DNA of 64,000 bases from Sacculina carcini (Eukaryota; Arthropoda; Thecostraca; Sacculinidae). Under the pieces are notes generated by a model. It was not told the DNA's origin, made no database searches, and was given only the letters and a program-made list of their open reading frames with translations. Of the stretch, positions 39,434 to 50,191 are shown one piece after another (within the stretch, counting starts at the first letter, position 1; every line of letters starts with the position of its first letter). Location: the NCBI GenBank assembly GCA_916048095.2, contig OU696584.1, forward strand, positions 2,120,317 to 2,184,316, given 5' to 3'. Made by a program: the position numbers and the translations under genes.

Positions 39434-39864
39434 TGTCCGGGTATATGTGGCACACAATACTCCCCGCACCACGGCAGGTTGTCAACCCTGAACGGCGCAG
39501 ACATTTCACGTATTTGACCGCCACGCTGCACGGACTGGACTACCATTACAACCCCTACAGCACAACAAAGTACGAGCGCAAGCTGCGGGACGCCACTCGT
39601 CTCATCCAGAGCTTAGCTCCTGATCGGATTTACGCCAAGGGCTTGGACAAAGCTCACCGCCTATCCCAACTTCTCACCCTCAACATTGAAAACTTGGAAG
39701 ATGTCCTACCACCAGAACTCGCTTCAAGTGTTCGAACCATCCCAATCACATACGTTACACCATGCCCATATGACCATACGTTCCCCACCAACTGTGCCCT
39801 TGTTAGATGTCAATACTTTGGGAAAATCGTCTATGTCATGTATATGCCTGTGCCTCGCATGTAG
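39352..39864 (+). CDS. DEDD-exonuclease-like protein (B)
   Basis: 170 codons, starting inside the protease gene in another frame as in A. Only the last three residues are lost (TAG for TTG). Keeps LIDCEGFQYK and the Cys/His tail. Confidence 0.6.
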   Translation: MVILIDCEGFQYKISQLIVKELAIYDMMSGYMWHTILPAPRQVVNPERRRHFTYLTATLHGLDYHYNPYSTTKYERKLRDATRLIQSLAPDRIYAKGLDKAHRLSQLLTLNIENLEDVLPPELASSVRTIPITYVTPCPYDHTFPTNCALVRCQYFGKIVYVMYMPVPRM

Positions 39865-39939
39865 CCGTTTTTTATAAATTTACATTTTCAACAAGTGACT
39901 TTTTATTATACGCGACAAAATAAAACAAACATGGTAAAT

Positions 39940-40632
39940 TCAAATGTATATTTCCTGCCGGGTTAAACATCCGAATAAATCCAAACGATGTAAAACATGA
40001 GAGCAAAAAACTTTTCTCTTCGTGCGTCTCGGGGTTCCCGATGCCTCAACGGCCAGCACTTGTTCAAATCCCTCGCCATTGAACGTCTCGTAGCGACGTG
40101 TCTCCTTCAGATATTTCTTGCGGTCAATGTGGTAGCTGGGCGTAATTCGTTTGGCCCAGCGCATGGAGTTGCTTGTTTCGTTGGGCGGCTGAAACACTTG
40201 AGTTTCGTCTGCGCATGTTAGCGCAACGTAGTCGATATTCATATCCATGCTATCGAATATAGTATCCAACAGCACGGTCCGCATTGCCAGACTCATGACA
40301 GTATCAAAAACAATTTGTAGCCGACTGTTCTTTTTGAATATTTTCACTCGCGCCGTGCGAATTTTCCAATACGGGTCAAAGTACTGTTCAAAGGACATGA
40401 GCTTGTCGAGTCTTTTGACCAGTTTTCTGAATACGCCGTTGGTCACCGGTTCTTTGGTCTCCGCAAAGAGTATCCTAATCCGTTGTTCTAGTGGCTTGCC
40501 GCATATTGTAGGATAATTTGTGACAAAACTCACACCGTGCTGCTTCAGCGGTAGAATCCTCTCGGTCGTTTCGACTTGATCCGGTTGAGGCATACTAACA
40601 CATGCCATGTTGAGACTTGGGATTTGCGACAT
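39940..40632 (-). CDS. 209-aa-type protein (B), extended C-terminus
   Basis: Divergent from the other B genes, as in A. An extra base run at the final codons (AAAGTTTTTTGC) shifts the frame at the end of the basic signal and adds about 22 unrelated residues. The body is nearly identical to A, with changes such as SLVTN to SFVTN. Confidence 0.65.
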   Translation of the reverse strand: MSQIPSLNMACVSMPQPDQVETTERILPLKQHGVSFVTNYPTICGKPLEQRIRILFAETKEPVTNGVFRKLVKRLDKLMSFEQYFDPYWKIRTARVKIFKKNSRLQIVFDTVMSLAMRTVLLDTIFDSMDMNIDYVALTCADETQVFQPPNETSNSMRWAKRITPSYHIDRKKYLKETRRYETFNGEGFEQVLAVEASGTPRRTKRKVFCSHVLHRLDLFGCLTRQEIYI

Positions 40633-40734
40633 AAGGTCTTGAGATATGTTGAGACGAAAATTTCACAAGCAGCGAGGCGTACACGTCAGCTCACAACCAC
40701 TGCTCTCGTTCAACTGACTGTCGTCGCTAACCGC

Positions 40735-41000
40735 TAATTATATGCTAACTGCGCAATATAACTTGTTTAGAATTGCATACTTGGCTGTATGTCTGTATGT
40801 TAACTGCGCAATAGACCTTGTTTAGGCTTGCATACTTGGTTGTATGTCTGTATGTTAACTGCGCAATAGCACTTGCATACTTGGCTGTATGTCTGTATGT
40901 TAACTTCGCAATAAAACTTGCTCAGACTTGGTTGTATGTCTGTATGCTAATTTCGCAATAAAACTTGCTCAGACTTGGCTGTATGCCAACTGCGCATTAG
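40735..41000. repeat. Tandem repeat between divergent genes, B
   Basis: Five or six imperfect copies of the TGTATGTCTGTATG(T/C)TAACTGCGCAATA unit (reverse complement of the A array), fewer than in A. Confidence 0.85.
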
Positions 41001-41064
41001 GATTTGTTGAATATATAGTACCACATGTCACAATTTTTCCCTAGTTGCTCCCCAACCCTGGTTG

Positions 41065-41364
41065 ATGACGGACGTGCACATGTCGTGCGTATCTCCATCC
41101 ACACAAATTCCCAACTATAATTATCGAGATATTGGCGGTCAGCAAAACAATCTGCAAATTCTCGCTGAATCGGCCTAGGAATTCACCTCGTTCAAACAGT
41201 GTCTATCTACAACACTCAAGGACGGTGTGTCCGTTCCCGATACATGGACTGCCGATCTCGAAATTATCTACGAAACTGCAGACGTCATTTACGTTTTGAG
41301 GATTGACCGACAGATCAGTAATCACGTGTGCTCTCGCTGCGCCTCTCCGCGTCGCGCCCGCTAA
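41065..41364 (+). pseudogene. Conserved small protein (B), nonsense
   Basis: Same 100-codon frame as A 11875-12174; CAG is TAG at 41176-41178 (codon 38). Confidence 0.8.
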
Positions 41365-41373
41365 CACCCAAAC

Positions 41374-41452
41374 ATGGAATTGGGATCGTCGTCGGACGAC
41401 GGAGGGTACAACTCTGACAATGTTGTACCCCGTGAACACACCTACAATCAAT
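41374..41452 (+). pseudogene. 84-aa gene, truncated at the end of B
   Basis: The first ~26 codons match A (YNSDNVVPREH), then homology ends after CACCTACAATCA; an unrelated ATTATTATATAACC follows. This marks the right edge of element B. Confidence 0.75.
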
Positions 41453-41600
41453 CATATTATTATATAACCTAACCTAACCTAACCTATATACCTAACCTAA
41501 CTTTTTTCTTTATTCTATACCTAACCCGACCTAACCCAACCCAGACCAGCCTAACCCGACCCAACCCAACCTAACCCGACCCAACCTAACTTTTATTTTT
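41453..41600. repeat. Interstitial (TAACC)n-like tract
   Basis: CCTAACCTAACCTAACC, then degenerate CCTAACCCGACCCAACC units. TAACC is the complement of the arthropod-type TTAGG(n) telomere repeat, but the tract is short and degenerate. It abuts the broken end of element B. Confidence 0.6.
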
Positions 41601-42259
41601 ATTTCTTAATATATATTTCTTATTATATTTATTCTTTATTCTATGCCCCACCTAACTTTTTTCCTTTATTTCTATTTTATGTCACGGTACTCATTATATC
41701 GGATCACCAAGTCGATGTTTGGTAGAAGCGTGAATATAATAATTTTCAATCATACTTGAAATATATATAAAAAACGGTTTGACTAAATCGGTCGCAAAGG
41801 CGATGTTCCCATATGACGATGAATCACTCGCCACGTTTATATAAAGTGTCTGGCTTATGTCAAATACTGCGGTAAGGTAATTGGATTAAAATGCCAGATG
41901 AATTCATTGGCGTCAAGCCAAGGATGAATATTTTCAATATATTTACCTGATACACAGGTATGGGATTAAAACATTTGCCGGTAACAAAGACCAAATTTAC
42001 ACACAATTTATGTAAATGTAGCCGAAACGAATGCCTGTGAATCACTAGCTACGTTTATATAACGTGTCTGGTTTATGTCAAACACTGACTAAATCGGATT
42101 AAAACGCTATTCGACTGTGTCGGAATTGATACAAAAATGACTTGCAACGAAATGACCTTTGTGTATTTTCACTTGATACACAACTATGGCAAATATACAA
42201 GTGAAAATCATGTAGAATCATATTGACGACACGATTCAACGAACACATCGTGAACACAA
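41601..42259. other. AT-rich region with a 48-bp direct repeat
   Basis: No gene. A phrase around AATCACT(C/A)GC(C/T)ACGTTTATATAA(A/C)GTGTCTGG occurs at 41822-41868 and 42041-42088, with other shared words (GACTAAATCGG, GGATTAAAA). It may be the inner terminal region of Polinton C, but does not match the A/B TIRs. Confidence 0.45.
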
Positions 42260-42507
42260 ATGTATGTTGATTTTTCAATCAATTTTGATGATGTAAATCA
42301 TATCGTGTGTCTCATATACAATTTCCAGTTCAGCCGACCATGTATCAGGCAAGAAACACCTTCTTGTAGAGCGTCCGAAAGACACACGTCAAACGTTGTG
42401 TACTCCTTGTACGATTCGCTGATGATGTGTTTGCTATCTGACGAAGTACCACCAACATAGCGATAATTATAATTAGGCACTAGTGTAGCAGGAGAAACAC
42501 AGCTCAT
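42260..42507 (-). pseudogene. Conserved small protein (C), frameshifted
   Basis: Starts MSCVSPATLVPNYNYRYVGG at 42507; matches the A protein to GVS, then a 1-bp change (near 42355) moves the matching sequence to another frame. Confidence 0.65.
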
Positions 42508-42689
42508 GGTGTTTATACAAAGAAAGATAAACAATGACTGTAAGAACGAAATTATCAAACACGGAGTGATGGCGATAATAATGACGCATGCGTCGAAAAG
42601 TAGTGCAATTAGTCTCAGCCGTGATACGCAGTTGAGCTCGAGACGTTTGCGGGTGAGGTTGTGTAGTTTTTTATTGCGGAATTGTCAAC

Positions 42690-43283
42690 ATGAGTCAGGT
42701 GAATACAAACGTTGATACGTCCAAGCGGATCCTACCATTAGATCATCATGCGGTCAGGTTTGTTGACGACACACCATTAATCTGTGGACACCCGATGGAG
42801 CAGAGGATTTGGATTATTTTCGGACGACTGGAAAAACACAGTCAGACGGATTTCGAACACTTACAAAAACAGCTTACTAATATTATGCAACTGGAGCGAT
42901 ATTTTGACCCCTTTTGGAAACTTCGTCGCGGCGCGGTCAGAATATTCACCAACGAGGAGCGTGCACTACAGATTGTGATCGATACACTTATGAGTCGGCC
43001 AATAAGAGATGCTGTTCTTGGAGCCGTTGCAGCTGCTTTATCATTCAAAGTGTTGTCGGTGGCGCTGGTGCGAAATAACGAGACTCAGATTTACCGGCCG
43101 CTCGATGAGACCCGCAACACAATGGAGTGGATGAAGACCATTGTTATGAGCTACTATGACTCGAGAAAACAGTACTTGACCGAAACCAAGGTTTATCGTG
43201 AATTTAAAGCCGACAAAATGAAGATGATTGTGCACAAGGAGGTTCAAGGTGAACCACAAAGTAAACGGAACAAAATTTGTTGA
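42690..43283 (+). CDS. 209-aa-type protein (C), 197 aa, intact
   Basis: Divergent orientation kept. Conserved words with A: RILPL, ICG, EQRIWI, YFDPFW, IVIDTLMSR, ETQIYRP and NTMEW. The N-terminal head is shorter (RILPL at residue 13 rather than 27) and the end (SKRNKIC) is still basic. The intergenic DNA (42560-42690) lacks the repeat array. Intact despite decay of its neighbours. Confidence 0.7.
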   Translation: MSQVNTNVDTSKRILPLDHHAVRFVDDTPLICGHPMEQRIWIIFGRLEKHSQTDFEHLQKQLTNIMQLERYFDPFWKLRRGAVRIFTNEERALQIVIDTLMSRPIRDAVLGAVAAALSFKVLSVALVRNNETQIYRPLDETRNTMEWMKTIVMSYYDSRKQYLTETKVYREFKADKMKMIVHKEVQGEPQSKRNKIC

Positions 43284-43382
43284 ATTAATCTATGTGTACG
43301 GTATACCAATACATTTCGTAATGTGTCGCAAGAATTTTATTATTGCGCGCGAAAAAAAAACACTTTGTTATCCTTCAATTTA

Positions 43383-43907
43383 TTAAAATGGTAGCATACG
43401 CGGTGTACACAGATTCATTGCATACATCAATTTAGCGAAATGTTGACAACGTAAAATACAGCAGTTTGTAGGAATGACATGATTATATGGACACGGTGTG
43501 ATGTTGGGTAGTACATGTATGTCGCGTGCGTTCATTGATAAATAGTCGTGTAGGATGTCTTCGAGATATTCAATGTGTAGTTCAAGTAGATGTGAAAGTC
43601 GACGAGCCTTGTCGAGTCCTTTGGCGTAGATGTGGTTGGGTGCTAGACGTTGTATGAGGGAAATTGCGTCGCGTAGCCTTTCTTCATACTTGTGCGTGTT
43701 GTAAGGATTGTAATTATATTCCAAGCCGTGCAGAGTCGCCGTCAAAAATAGAAAATGGTTGCGTGGCTCAGCGTTGAGTTTCAACTGTGGAGGCGGTAAT
43801 ATGGTGTGCCACAAGTACCCCGAACACAGGTCATGCACAGCCAATTCCTTGACAACAAAAGGCGAATTCTTGTGCTGGAAACCGTCGCAGTCTACAAGTA
43901 TGACCAT
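43383..43907 (-). CDS. DEDD-exonuclease-like protein (C)
   Basis: 174 aa from ATG 43907 (MVILVDCDGFQHK; the Glu of the DxE pair is Asp here). IYAKGLDKARRLS, ILRCQHFAK and PRMLPF match A. The ORF overlaps the protease 3' end. Confidence 0.6.
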   Translation of the reverse strand: MVILVDCDGFQHKNSPFVVKELAVHDLCSGYLWHTILPPPQLKLNAEPRNHFLFLTATLHGLEYNYNPYNTHKYEERLRDAISLIQRLAPNHIYAKGLDKARRLSHLLELHIEYLEDILHDYLSMNARDIHVLPNITPCPYNHVIPTNCCILRCQHFAKLMYAMNLCTPRMLPF

Positions 43908-44338
43908 ATCAGCGCTAAAAGCTGATTGTTGATAGCAGGATCGGTGGATAGGCACGACACAAAATCGTGCAGATCCCAGCCGGCGTCAAACAATGCAGCA
44001 AATAGAGCACAGTACTTTCCACACACGTCCGAATACGGCGCCTGAATGACGCGCGTGTTCAACATGCATCGACTGTAATTGACATGTTTGTTTATAAAAT
44101 TTACAAACGAGGGATGCCAGATGGGTGAGTTGCCAGACGAGTCGAAATATTGGAGATTTTTACCGTCCCAGGCAGACACGACCCAATGCAGACCCGATTG
44201 CCAGCGCGGCTGTATATTCACAATAATTGATGTGCGCACACCGCGAGCAAATGTGAAATGTTTTAGCCGGTCGCACGCCCAAACCCCCCGAAATGTGGCG
44301 ACTGTGTCGAGCAGCCGTTCCAATTCAAGAGCGTTCAT
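43892..44338 (-). CDS. PRO: Adenain-like protease (C)
   Basis: 148 aa. GLHWVVSAWD (His), YFDSSG (Asp), RVIQAPYSDVCGKYC (Gln, Cys with 7-residue spacing) are all present. Slightly shorter C-terminus than A. Appears intact. Confidence 0.82.
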   Translation of the reverse strand: MNALELERLLDTVATFRGVWACDRLKHFTFARGVRTSIIVNIQPRWQSGLHWVVSAWDGKNLQYFDSSGNSPIWHPSFVNFINKHVNYSRCMLNTRVIQAPYSDVCGKYCALFAALFDAGWDLHDFVSCLSTDPAINNQLLALIWSYL

Positions 44339-45626
44339 GGTTGAAAATATGTGCTGACACATCCGGCGCTGTCAATTGTGATTTCGTTTTCAAACGTGGC
44401 GTAGATTAGAACGTTAATTGTCTCGGGTAGAGCGTAGCAGAATGCCAGCACACACCTCACATTACCTTGTTCACGCGGATGCAAATGATCACCACCACAC
44501 TGATCCGGAGTCAAATCTATAATAAACAGAGTATAGCCGGACGCATAATCATTATGTGTGATATCCAGGCCCTGGTTTTCCGTATCGAGGCCGGTGCCGT
44601 CAAACAGTGACAGATACGATCTCATATATAGACCCTTTGTGAAATCGGGGCGATAGGGGTGGGTGGGGTACGGCTCGCCATTTATATAGAACTGAAGACT
44701 GTTCAGATGGTAGTGGTGAAAATTCCATGGGTTTTTCTGTAGCGATCCATGATACGCTTCAGTGCTTACGAGTCCCAGCAGAATTTGTCGCGGCACTTGT
44801 GAGGTGAAAATATTATTCAGCGTTCCACTCATGTTTCCTTTGGGGAGAGTATATGTTTTCAGTAGAACTCATGGAATAGGATAACGGGCTGGTGTCTTCG
44901 CCAACTATTTGTGAAAATTCACCCACATCGAGTCGGAAAGCTTTATTTTCTCGACATGCACACACAGGTCGACAATTTCAATCTTGTATTCTCCCTCGGC
45001 ACCGAGTAGAGCAAACTGATCAGAGTTTCGAATCAGTGTGAGTTTCTCCGAAACTGTACCGGGCAATATACGACATTGATGGTTGGTATCCAGCTGTAGC
45101 GGTATACAAAAATCAAAAACTTTGCTTCCAGCCACCCATTGTTTGTGTTCGTTAAAACCAATGTTCAAAAGCTTAACATCATGCAAGTGTCCAGCAGTAT
45201 CTTTACGCCAAAAACCCGACCGTAAATGGCCGTTTTTTTGGCGTTCTGGTTATACGACAACAACGTCTCAAGATAGGCACGATAGCCATAGAGCGCGCTG
45301 GAATCCGATACAATAGTATCACCAATCTGATAGTCAATCTGTTTGGAGAGAGCATGTGGTAGCAGGCTGACAACGCTCACGTTGGCGTCGTCCATTAGTT
45401 TGCTACCGTCACGATTGACAACACGTGCTTTGCCATAGAGCTTGGTTTTTGATGGACGCGTAGACGATTTACAGAGCGCAGGTAAGTGAAATTCAAACGG
45501 ACCTTCGCTGCTTAGTCGACTCACCGGGTAATATACATGGGTCTTGGACGATTTCACACTGGTTTCAAACACTGGTCGAGAGAATACCTCGGTTATTTCA
45601 CAAGGGCATTCGTCTACGTTTTGCAT
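44335..45626 (-). pseudogene. MCP: Major capsid protein (C), broken
   Basis: Open from MQNVDECPCEITEVF (45626) to a frameshift near 45225-45240 (lost reading after the LLSYNQNAKK segment). Homologous sequence in the next frame runs to a TAG near 44905, a further TGA near 44870, then MSGTLNNIFTSQVPRQ to the end at 44335. At least one frameshift and two stops. Confidence 0.85.
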
Positions 45627-45987
45627 TGTCAAAGATGTCGCGTTCCTGTTGACGTCGTTGACCAACACCTTTTCGTTTCGTCGGTCGTCGAGAGACTGAT
45701 TGATTTGTCGCACGATTTAAACTATTTATACTGGTTCGAAGAATACGTTTAGCTTCGTGTCGAGAGCGATTGCGGACTGCTTGACTAGCATTTTCTCCGT
45801 CGAGAACGTCTTGCAGTGTGCGTACCCCCGTCTTCAAGGCGGATTTGGCCAGATGTTTTGTCAGAGGTTGTTTGGCAACAGTTTTGACGGCAGGTATCAC
45901 CACTCTCATCAAGCCTCTGAAAATACTACCAAGTCCGCTGCCACGCTGTATCATTGGACCTTGAAATATCAACTGAGAATTTGTCAT
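45598..45987 (-). CDS. Small basic core/membrane-active protein (C), full-length form
   Basis: 129 aa from ATG 45987, which overlaps the stop of the upstream gene (ATGA). The head has RGSGLGSIFRGLMR, a glycine/hydrophobic amphipathic segment, then VIPAVKTVAKQPLTKHLAK and a basic tail. This is the reference for the missing head in A and B. A TATA box for the capsid gene lies inside it (about 45718-45734). Confidence 0.65.
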   Translation of the reverse strand: MTNSQLIFQGPMIQRGSGLGSIFRGLMRVVIPAVKTVAKQPLTKHLAKSALKTGVRTLQDVLDGENASQAVRNRSRHEAKRILRTSINSLNRATNQSVSRRPTKRKGVGQRRQQERDIFDNAKRRRMPL

Positions 45988-47472
45988 TGTTGTTTTTGCA
46001 TAAAATGTAATGTCAGGTACGAACGACCGTGGTGAAATGGAACCAATTCCCCATTGATCTGTCTTATATGCACTTCCCAGATCGGTAATGAACTCATCTT
46101 CCAGCGGTACATACTGAATTTGATTGAATGTTCGATGAATTTGAGGTGATTGTATATCGTTCGTGTACGGACTGACAACGCGTAATACCGGAGCCATAGT
46201 ATCACCAACCATCTGCGCCTGTAGCTTGTCCATGTAGATATACAAAAATGTTGGGTTGAGTCGACTTACATCCATCACATTCGACGATCGTGTATGTTTT
46301 GCAATAACAACGCGACTATCTGACACTACGTGGGTGGTGAACCCAAGAGCCCTAGCTATTTTGGTGCTTACTGATACGTCAGTATCCCCACACCATACAT
46401 GTCCACCAGTATCCAGAGTGAGCACTTGTCTACCGCAAACATAGTGGAAATTTTCCAGCAGCGCCTGATTGAACATGTAGTGCCCTGTGATGAGTTGGAA
46501 TGTCTCACCATCAATCTCGAATTCATTCATACGATTTTCTACATCCAGCCAGCGAGCGGAAAATGTGATTTCGGTCAGTCCAATAGTCCACGAACGATCT
46601 AGATTCAGTGGCGCCGGTAACTGAACACGAAATTGAGATGCAGTGTTTCCAGGATAAAGGTGTAGACAGCTCGAACTGTCCAACGACACATATAAGCATT
46701 GACTGGGCATTTTTCGAAAATGCAGCGTCAAAATTAGACCCGGGCCGGTAGTGGAAGGGAATTTCTTACGAGATTCGCCAAGGATTTTGACCTGAACAGT
46801 AGATATATTGGAATGTGACAAAGGCTTATAATACATTTGATTATATACCAATTCTTGTATTGGCGACGAATTAATCACATGTATTTGACGGAGTTGTGGT
46901 TGCAGTGAGCGGTTGACAATTTGTGCAGCTACAAGATCTGTTTCGATAGTCAGCAATTGCGTCGAGGCTGGGTCCAACGGAAACGGCGTGGACATGATCA
47001 TAGTGATATCGCTGGCGTCAAACACACCATAATGTGCATTGCGATATCGTCGTGTCGAGTGTGCTGTCGATCCGTTGACATTCAATATTCGGGAAAATTG
47101 TTCGCTTATGTGCAACACAATGTTTGTAACCTCCAACCATAAATGATTGTCTAGTGATACTCTTACTTTCACATGATCGCTATTCACATGCGTTTGTAGC
47201 GCCGAAATGAACGTATCGCCAGTATACTTGCCAGCATACATTGTTGATGATTTATTGAGATCGTCCGTATTTGGACTGTACTCTGAAAATATTATATCTT
47301 TGTTGAAGGTCAGCCAGTTGGTGGGCAGTAAAACAGAGTGTAAGGCCACTTGCCATTGTTGTGTATCTAAGCATAAAGGCTGAGCGAGATTCACCGAAAA
47401 TTCAGCGGTGGTGTTATGTGCGAAGGTCTTAGTGCTTGCCACACTTGGCAGCGTCACATAAAACTCATTCAT
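45984..47472 (-). pseudogene. Two-repeat virion protein (C), frameshift near the end
   Basis: Starts MNEFYVTLPSVASTKTF (47472). Both FYVTLPS- and LYVSLDSSSC-type halves are present. Near 46080 the original ending (HIRQINGELVPFHH...) moves to another frame, and the open frame instead runs into the small basic gene, giving a single 620-codon fusion frame from 47472 to 45598. The longer frame upstream of 47472 is CA-repeat translation. Confidence 0.8.
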
Positions 47473-47557
47473 ATCGACCAGTACACTAAGTATATTTATG
47501 CGTTTGTCGATCCTATATACAAACAGGAAACAAAATATATTTATATAAAAAGAATAA

Positions 47558-47560
<3 letters not shown>

Positions 47561-47652
<92 letters not shown>
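47561..47652. repeat. (CA)n microsatellite
   Basis: About 45 CA units with one TA interruption, directly at the broken edge of Polinton C. Confidence 0.95.
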
Positions 47653-47653
<1 letters not shown>

Positions 47654-47788
47654 CGCCGCAATGATTAATTCTGAATTAATACTTCAAGGTGCTAACTACA
47701 CCTATATTAGCTGATACAGATGTACCAGCAATATATTAACACCACCCAACAGCACGGCTGATATACGCGACCAACCGCACCTGTGTCG

Positions 47789-49404
47789 GCTAGAATCACT
47801 CTGGGCACGCATACGCTTAACAGACAGTAGCGAAATCATAGTTGCTTCACTGGACCGAGTACCATCGCGATCACCTGCCTCACAGTCTACGTCAGATTTG
47901 AACCACCTGGAATCCCAACTACAAGAGGTAATTACACGTTACCCAAAAGCGCATGTAGTAATCGGCGGCGACTTGAACTGCAACCTCATGTACTCGACCA
48001 ACACAGAAACTATTGCGCTTGTTCAACTCTGTGAAAACTACAGTCTACACATAACGAACACGACCGAACCCACTTATCGACCAGCCAACTCGCTACTGGA
48101 CATTATCGCAACGAACGAACCGCAATTAATAGCTGACTGTTGGGTAGAACAAGGCCGATATGGAACCCCGCACAATGTCATCGTTCTGTCGATGAAACAT
48201 GCCAATAAACGAAAACCAGAATCTGGAACGAAGAAAATCTGCAAACGACATTTAAACGACATTAATTTTAACAATTTGAACTTTGAATTACTAAACTCAG
48301 ACTGGACGCCCATATATTCCACAAACGATGTTGACCAGAAGTACGATTACCTAATAGAAACCACGAAATAGCACATCGACCGGCGCGCACCAAAACGATA
48401 TTACAATGTCAAAACTGCCAAGCTGAACCGACAACCTGTATCACGACAACTGAGGGTGAAACTGGAACGAAAAAAGCTAGCGATGAAAGCAGGCAAAACC
48501 GCAGAATACAAGCAAATCAACCGACAATGCAGGGAAGCAATCCGAAACGAAAAAGCAGAAACAATTCGAAATGAAATAAAAATGAATTCAACGAATGTCT
48601 GGAAAGCGTGCAGATCCATAATCGGAACAAAGAAAGAAAAGAAGTATGTCGACGCAGATCCAAACGAACTTAACGAACACTACTTATCAATTAGCGAACG
48701 AATAACGAAAGAAATACCACGACCTCAACGACACTTTCCAACATTGCTGCCTCGCGTCAATACCGATACACTGACTATATAGCCGATACATATGGAGGAG
48801 CTATGTCGAATAATACGCACTCAGAAAACCTCAGCATCAGGAGACATGAACGAAATTTCTATGAAACAAATCCGCCAGTGCTTTTACGGAATGTCACACA
48901 TACTGCTGGACATCGTCAACACCAGCATAACAACAGAAAAAATGCCGAAACAACTAAAAAATGCTACAATTGTGCCAATACCGAAAGGAAATTCCTCTGA
49001 AACTCGACCAATCACACTGATGCCGCCAGTCGCCAAACTCGTAGAAAAAGTCGTACAACATCAACTCACCGATGATCTAGAAAAACAGAACCTACTATCC
49101 AGCACACAGAACGCATACAGACGTTTCTACTCCACCGAAACCGCTCTAGCTGTGATAACCGACTACATATTACAAGCAATGGACCAGCACCAAGTGACTA
49201 TCATGGTAACCATAGATTTCAGCAAATGCTTCGACCTGATTCCACACGGTAGACTCCTGCAGAAACTAGAAGCACACGGCATAAGCAGCTCCTGGTTTAA
49301 GCACTATCTCACTGAACACAGCCAACAAGTGAAGGTAACGAAACCGGACGGGACCACCACAATATCTGCAACACTAGCGATTCGACATCCGACCTCAGTG
49401 TACC
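47789..49404 (+). pseudogene. LINE endonuclease-RT fragment, two stops
   Basis: One frame carries the C-terminal half of the endonuclease (IGGDLNCN, SLLDIIATN), a linker with TAG at 48369 and TAG at 48780, and an RT N-terminal part (IVPIPKGNSSETRPITLMP, VTIDFSKCFDLIPH). It ends at SVYQGGSL (about 49404), just before the YxDD motif. Truncated at both ends. A CR1/I-like LINE, distinct in sequence from the one in Polinton B. Confidence 0.75.
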
Positions 49405-49850
49405 AGGGAGGCAGCTTGCACTGCGGCACCAAGTCGCAACGCCACGCCGACTCGGACGGCTTCGTCTGGCAGCAGCAAGCCGAGGCTGGCGACAGGCAGC
49501 GCTGACAGCCAAGCGCCACTGTGAGGAGCGGACGCGGCCAGGAGACGGGCTCGGCACAGCTGGTTCGCGCTTCCGAGGAGATGTTGTTGGCGGACGGAGG
49601 AAGATCGGTCGTCTAGGTGGCGCTGGTGCAGTGGCTCGCTCGCGCTGAAGTCCGGGCACATGGTGTCCACGAACTCCTCGATGGCTGCCACCAGAGAGCA
49701 GGGTCTGTCACCGCTTGTGCGGTGGTTAATGAGACAGACCAAGTATCGGGTAGCTTCCAGCGAGGCGATGTGGGCAGGTAGTGCCACGTCGCTCAGCCGT
49801 CTGGCTCCGATACCTCCGAGAAGGTACCGTATGTGTGTGCGCGAAGGTAC
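49390..49850 (-). pseudogene. C-terminal fragment of a second LINE, opposite strand
   Basis: GC-rich. The minus strand reads LGGIGARRLSDVALPAHIASL ... and GAWLSALPVASLGLLLPDEAVRVGVALRLGAAV, the style of the post-RT region of some LINEs (AWL-ALP-SLG-LL-D...-LRLG). No RT core. Joined back to back to the previous LINE. Confidence 0.5.
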
Positions 49851-49869
49851 CTCCGATACCTTGAAGTCA

Positions 49870-50191
49870 GCTCAAGCTTTATACATAAATGTTACGACAC
49901 ACTATATAACACAGTAATCTAGCACCACACAAGTACACATACGTATATACGTACTCGTATATACCCCAAGATAATTTATACCCACTTGTATAAGCATGTC
50001 ACATAGAGTATGCAACGAACGACGACAAACATCAAATGACACACAGACATCGACTAACAAATATTTACATCAACGACAAACATATATTTACATCAACGAT
50101 ATCGCGACACGTTCAACACAAATCTAGCAGGAGCACGAGACAGACTGAATCAAACAGACGAGATTGCCAACAACAACACTTACCCGTCCCA
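49870..50191. other. No gene seen
   Basis: AT-rich with ACACATACGTATATACGTACTCGT palindromic words around 49930-49965 and a duplicated ACAAA(T/C)ATATTTACATCAACGA phrase (50055-50100). Confidence 0.4.

Larger units (their letters stand above)
6627..41452 (+). mobile_element. Polinton/Maverick B, nested and truncated
   Basis: It begins AGTAGTAGGCTGC at 6627 with the same terminal sequence as element A, carries the same genes in mirror order on the + strand, and its homology to A stops at about 41452 inside the 84-aa gene. The right TIR is missing. Its left TIR is split by element A (9733-26946), and a LINE sits at 33134-35754. Lesions: polymerase N-terminus deleted plus several stops and frameshifts, integrase mostly deleted, a stop in the two-repeat virion protein, and a protease active-site change. 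The capsid gene is open. Dead as a unit. Confidence 0.85.
42260..47472 (-). mobile_element. Partial, diverged Polinton C
   Basis: Seven genes in the same order and strands as the left half of A: small protein, divergent 209-type protein, DEDD-like, protease, MCP, small basic protein and two-repeat virion protein. The polymerase, ATPase and integrase half is missing, replaced by a CA repeat and a LINE. Protein similarity to A is clearly lower than between A and B, so C belongs to an older subfamily. Confidence 0.85.

Noticed and set aside
43041..43259. Minus-strand frames across the C divergent gene
   Set aside because: Shadows of the conserved plus-strand gene 42690-43283.
47473..47661. Cys-Val repeat head on the Polinton C virion frame
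   Set aside because: Reads through the CA microsatellite; homology begins at 47472.
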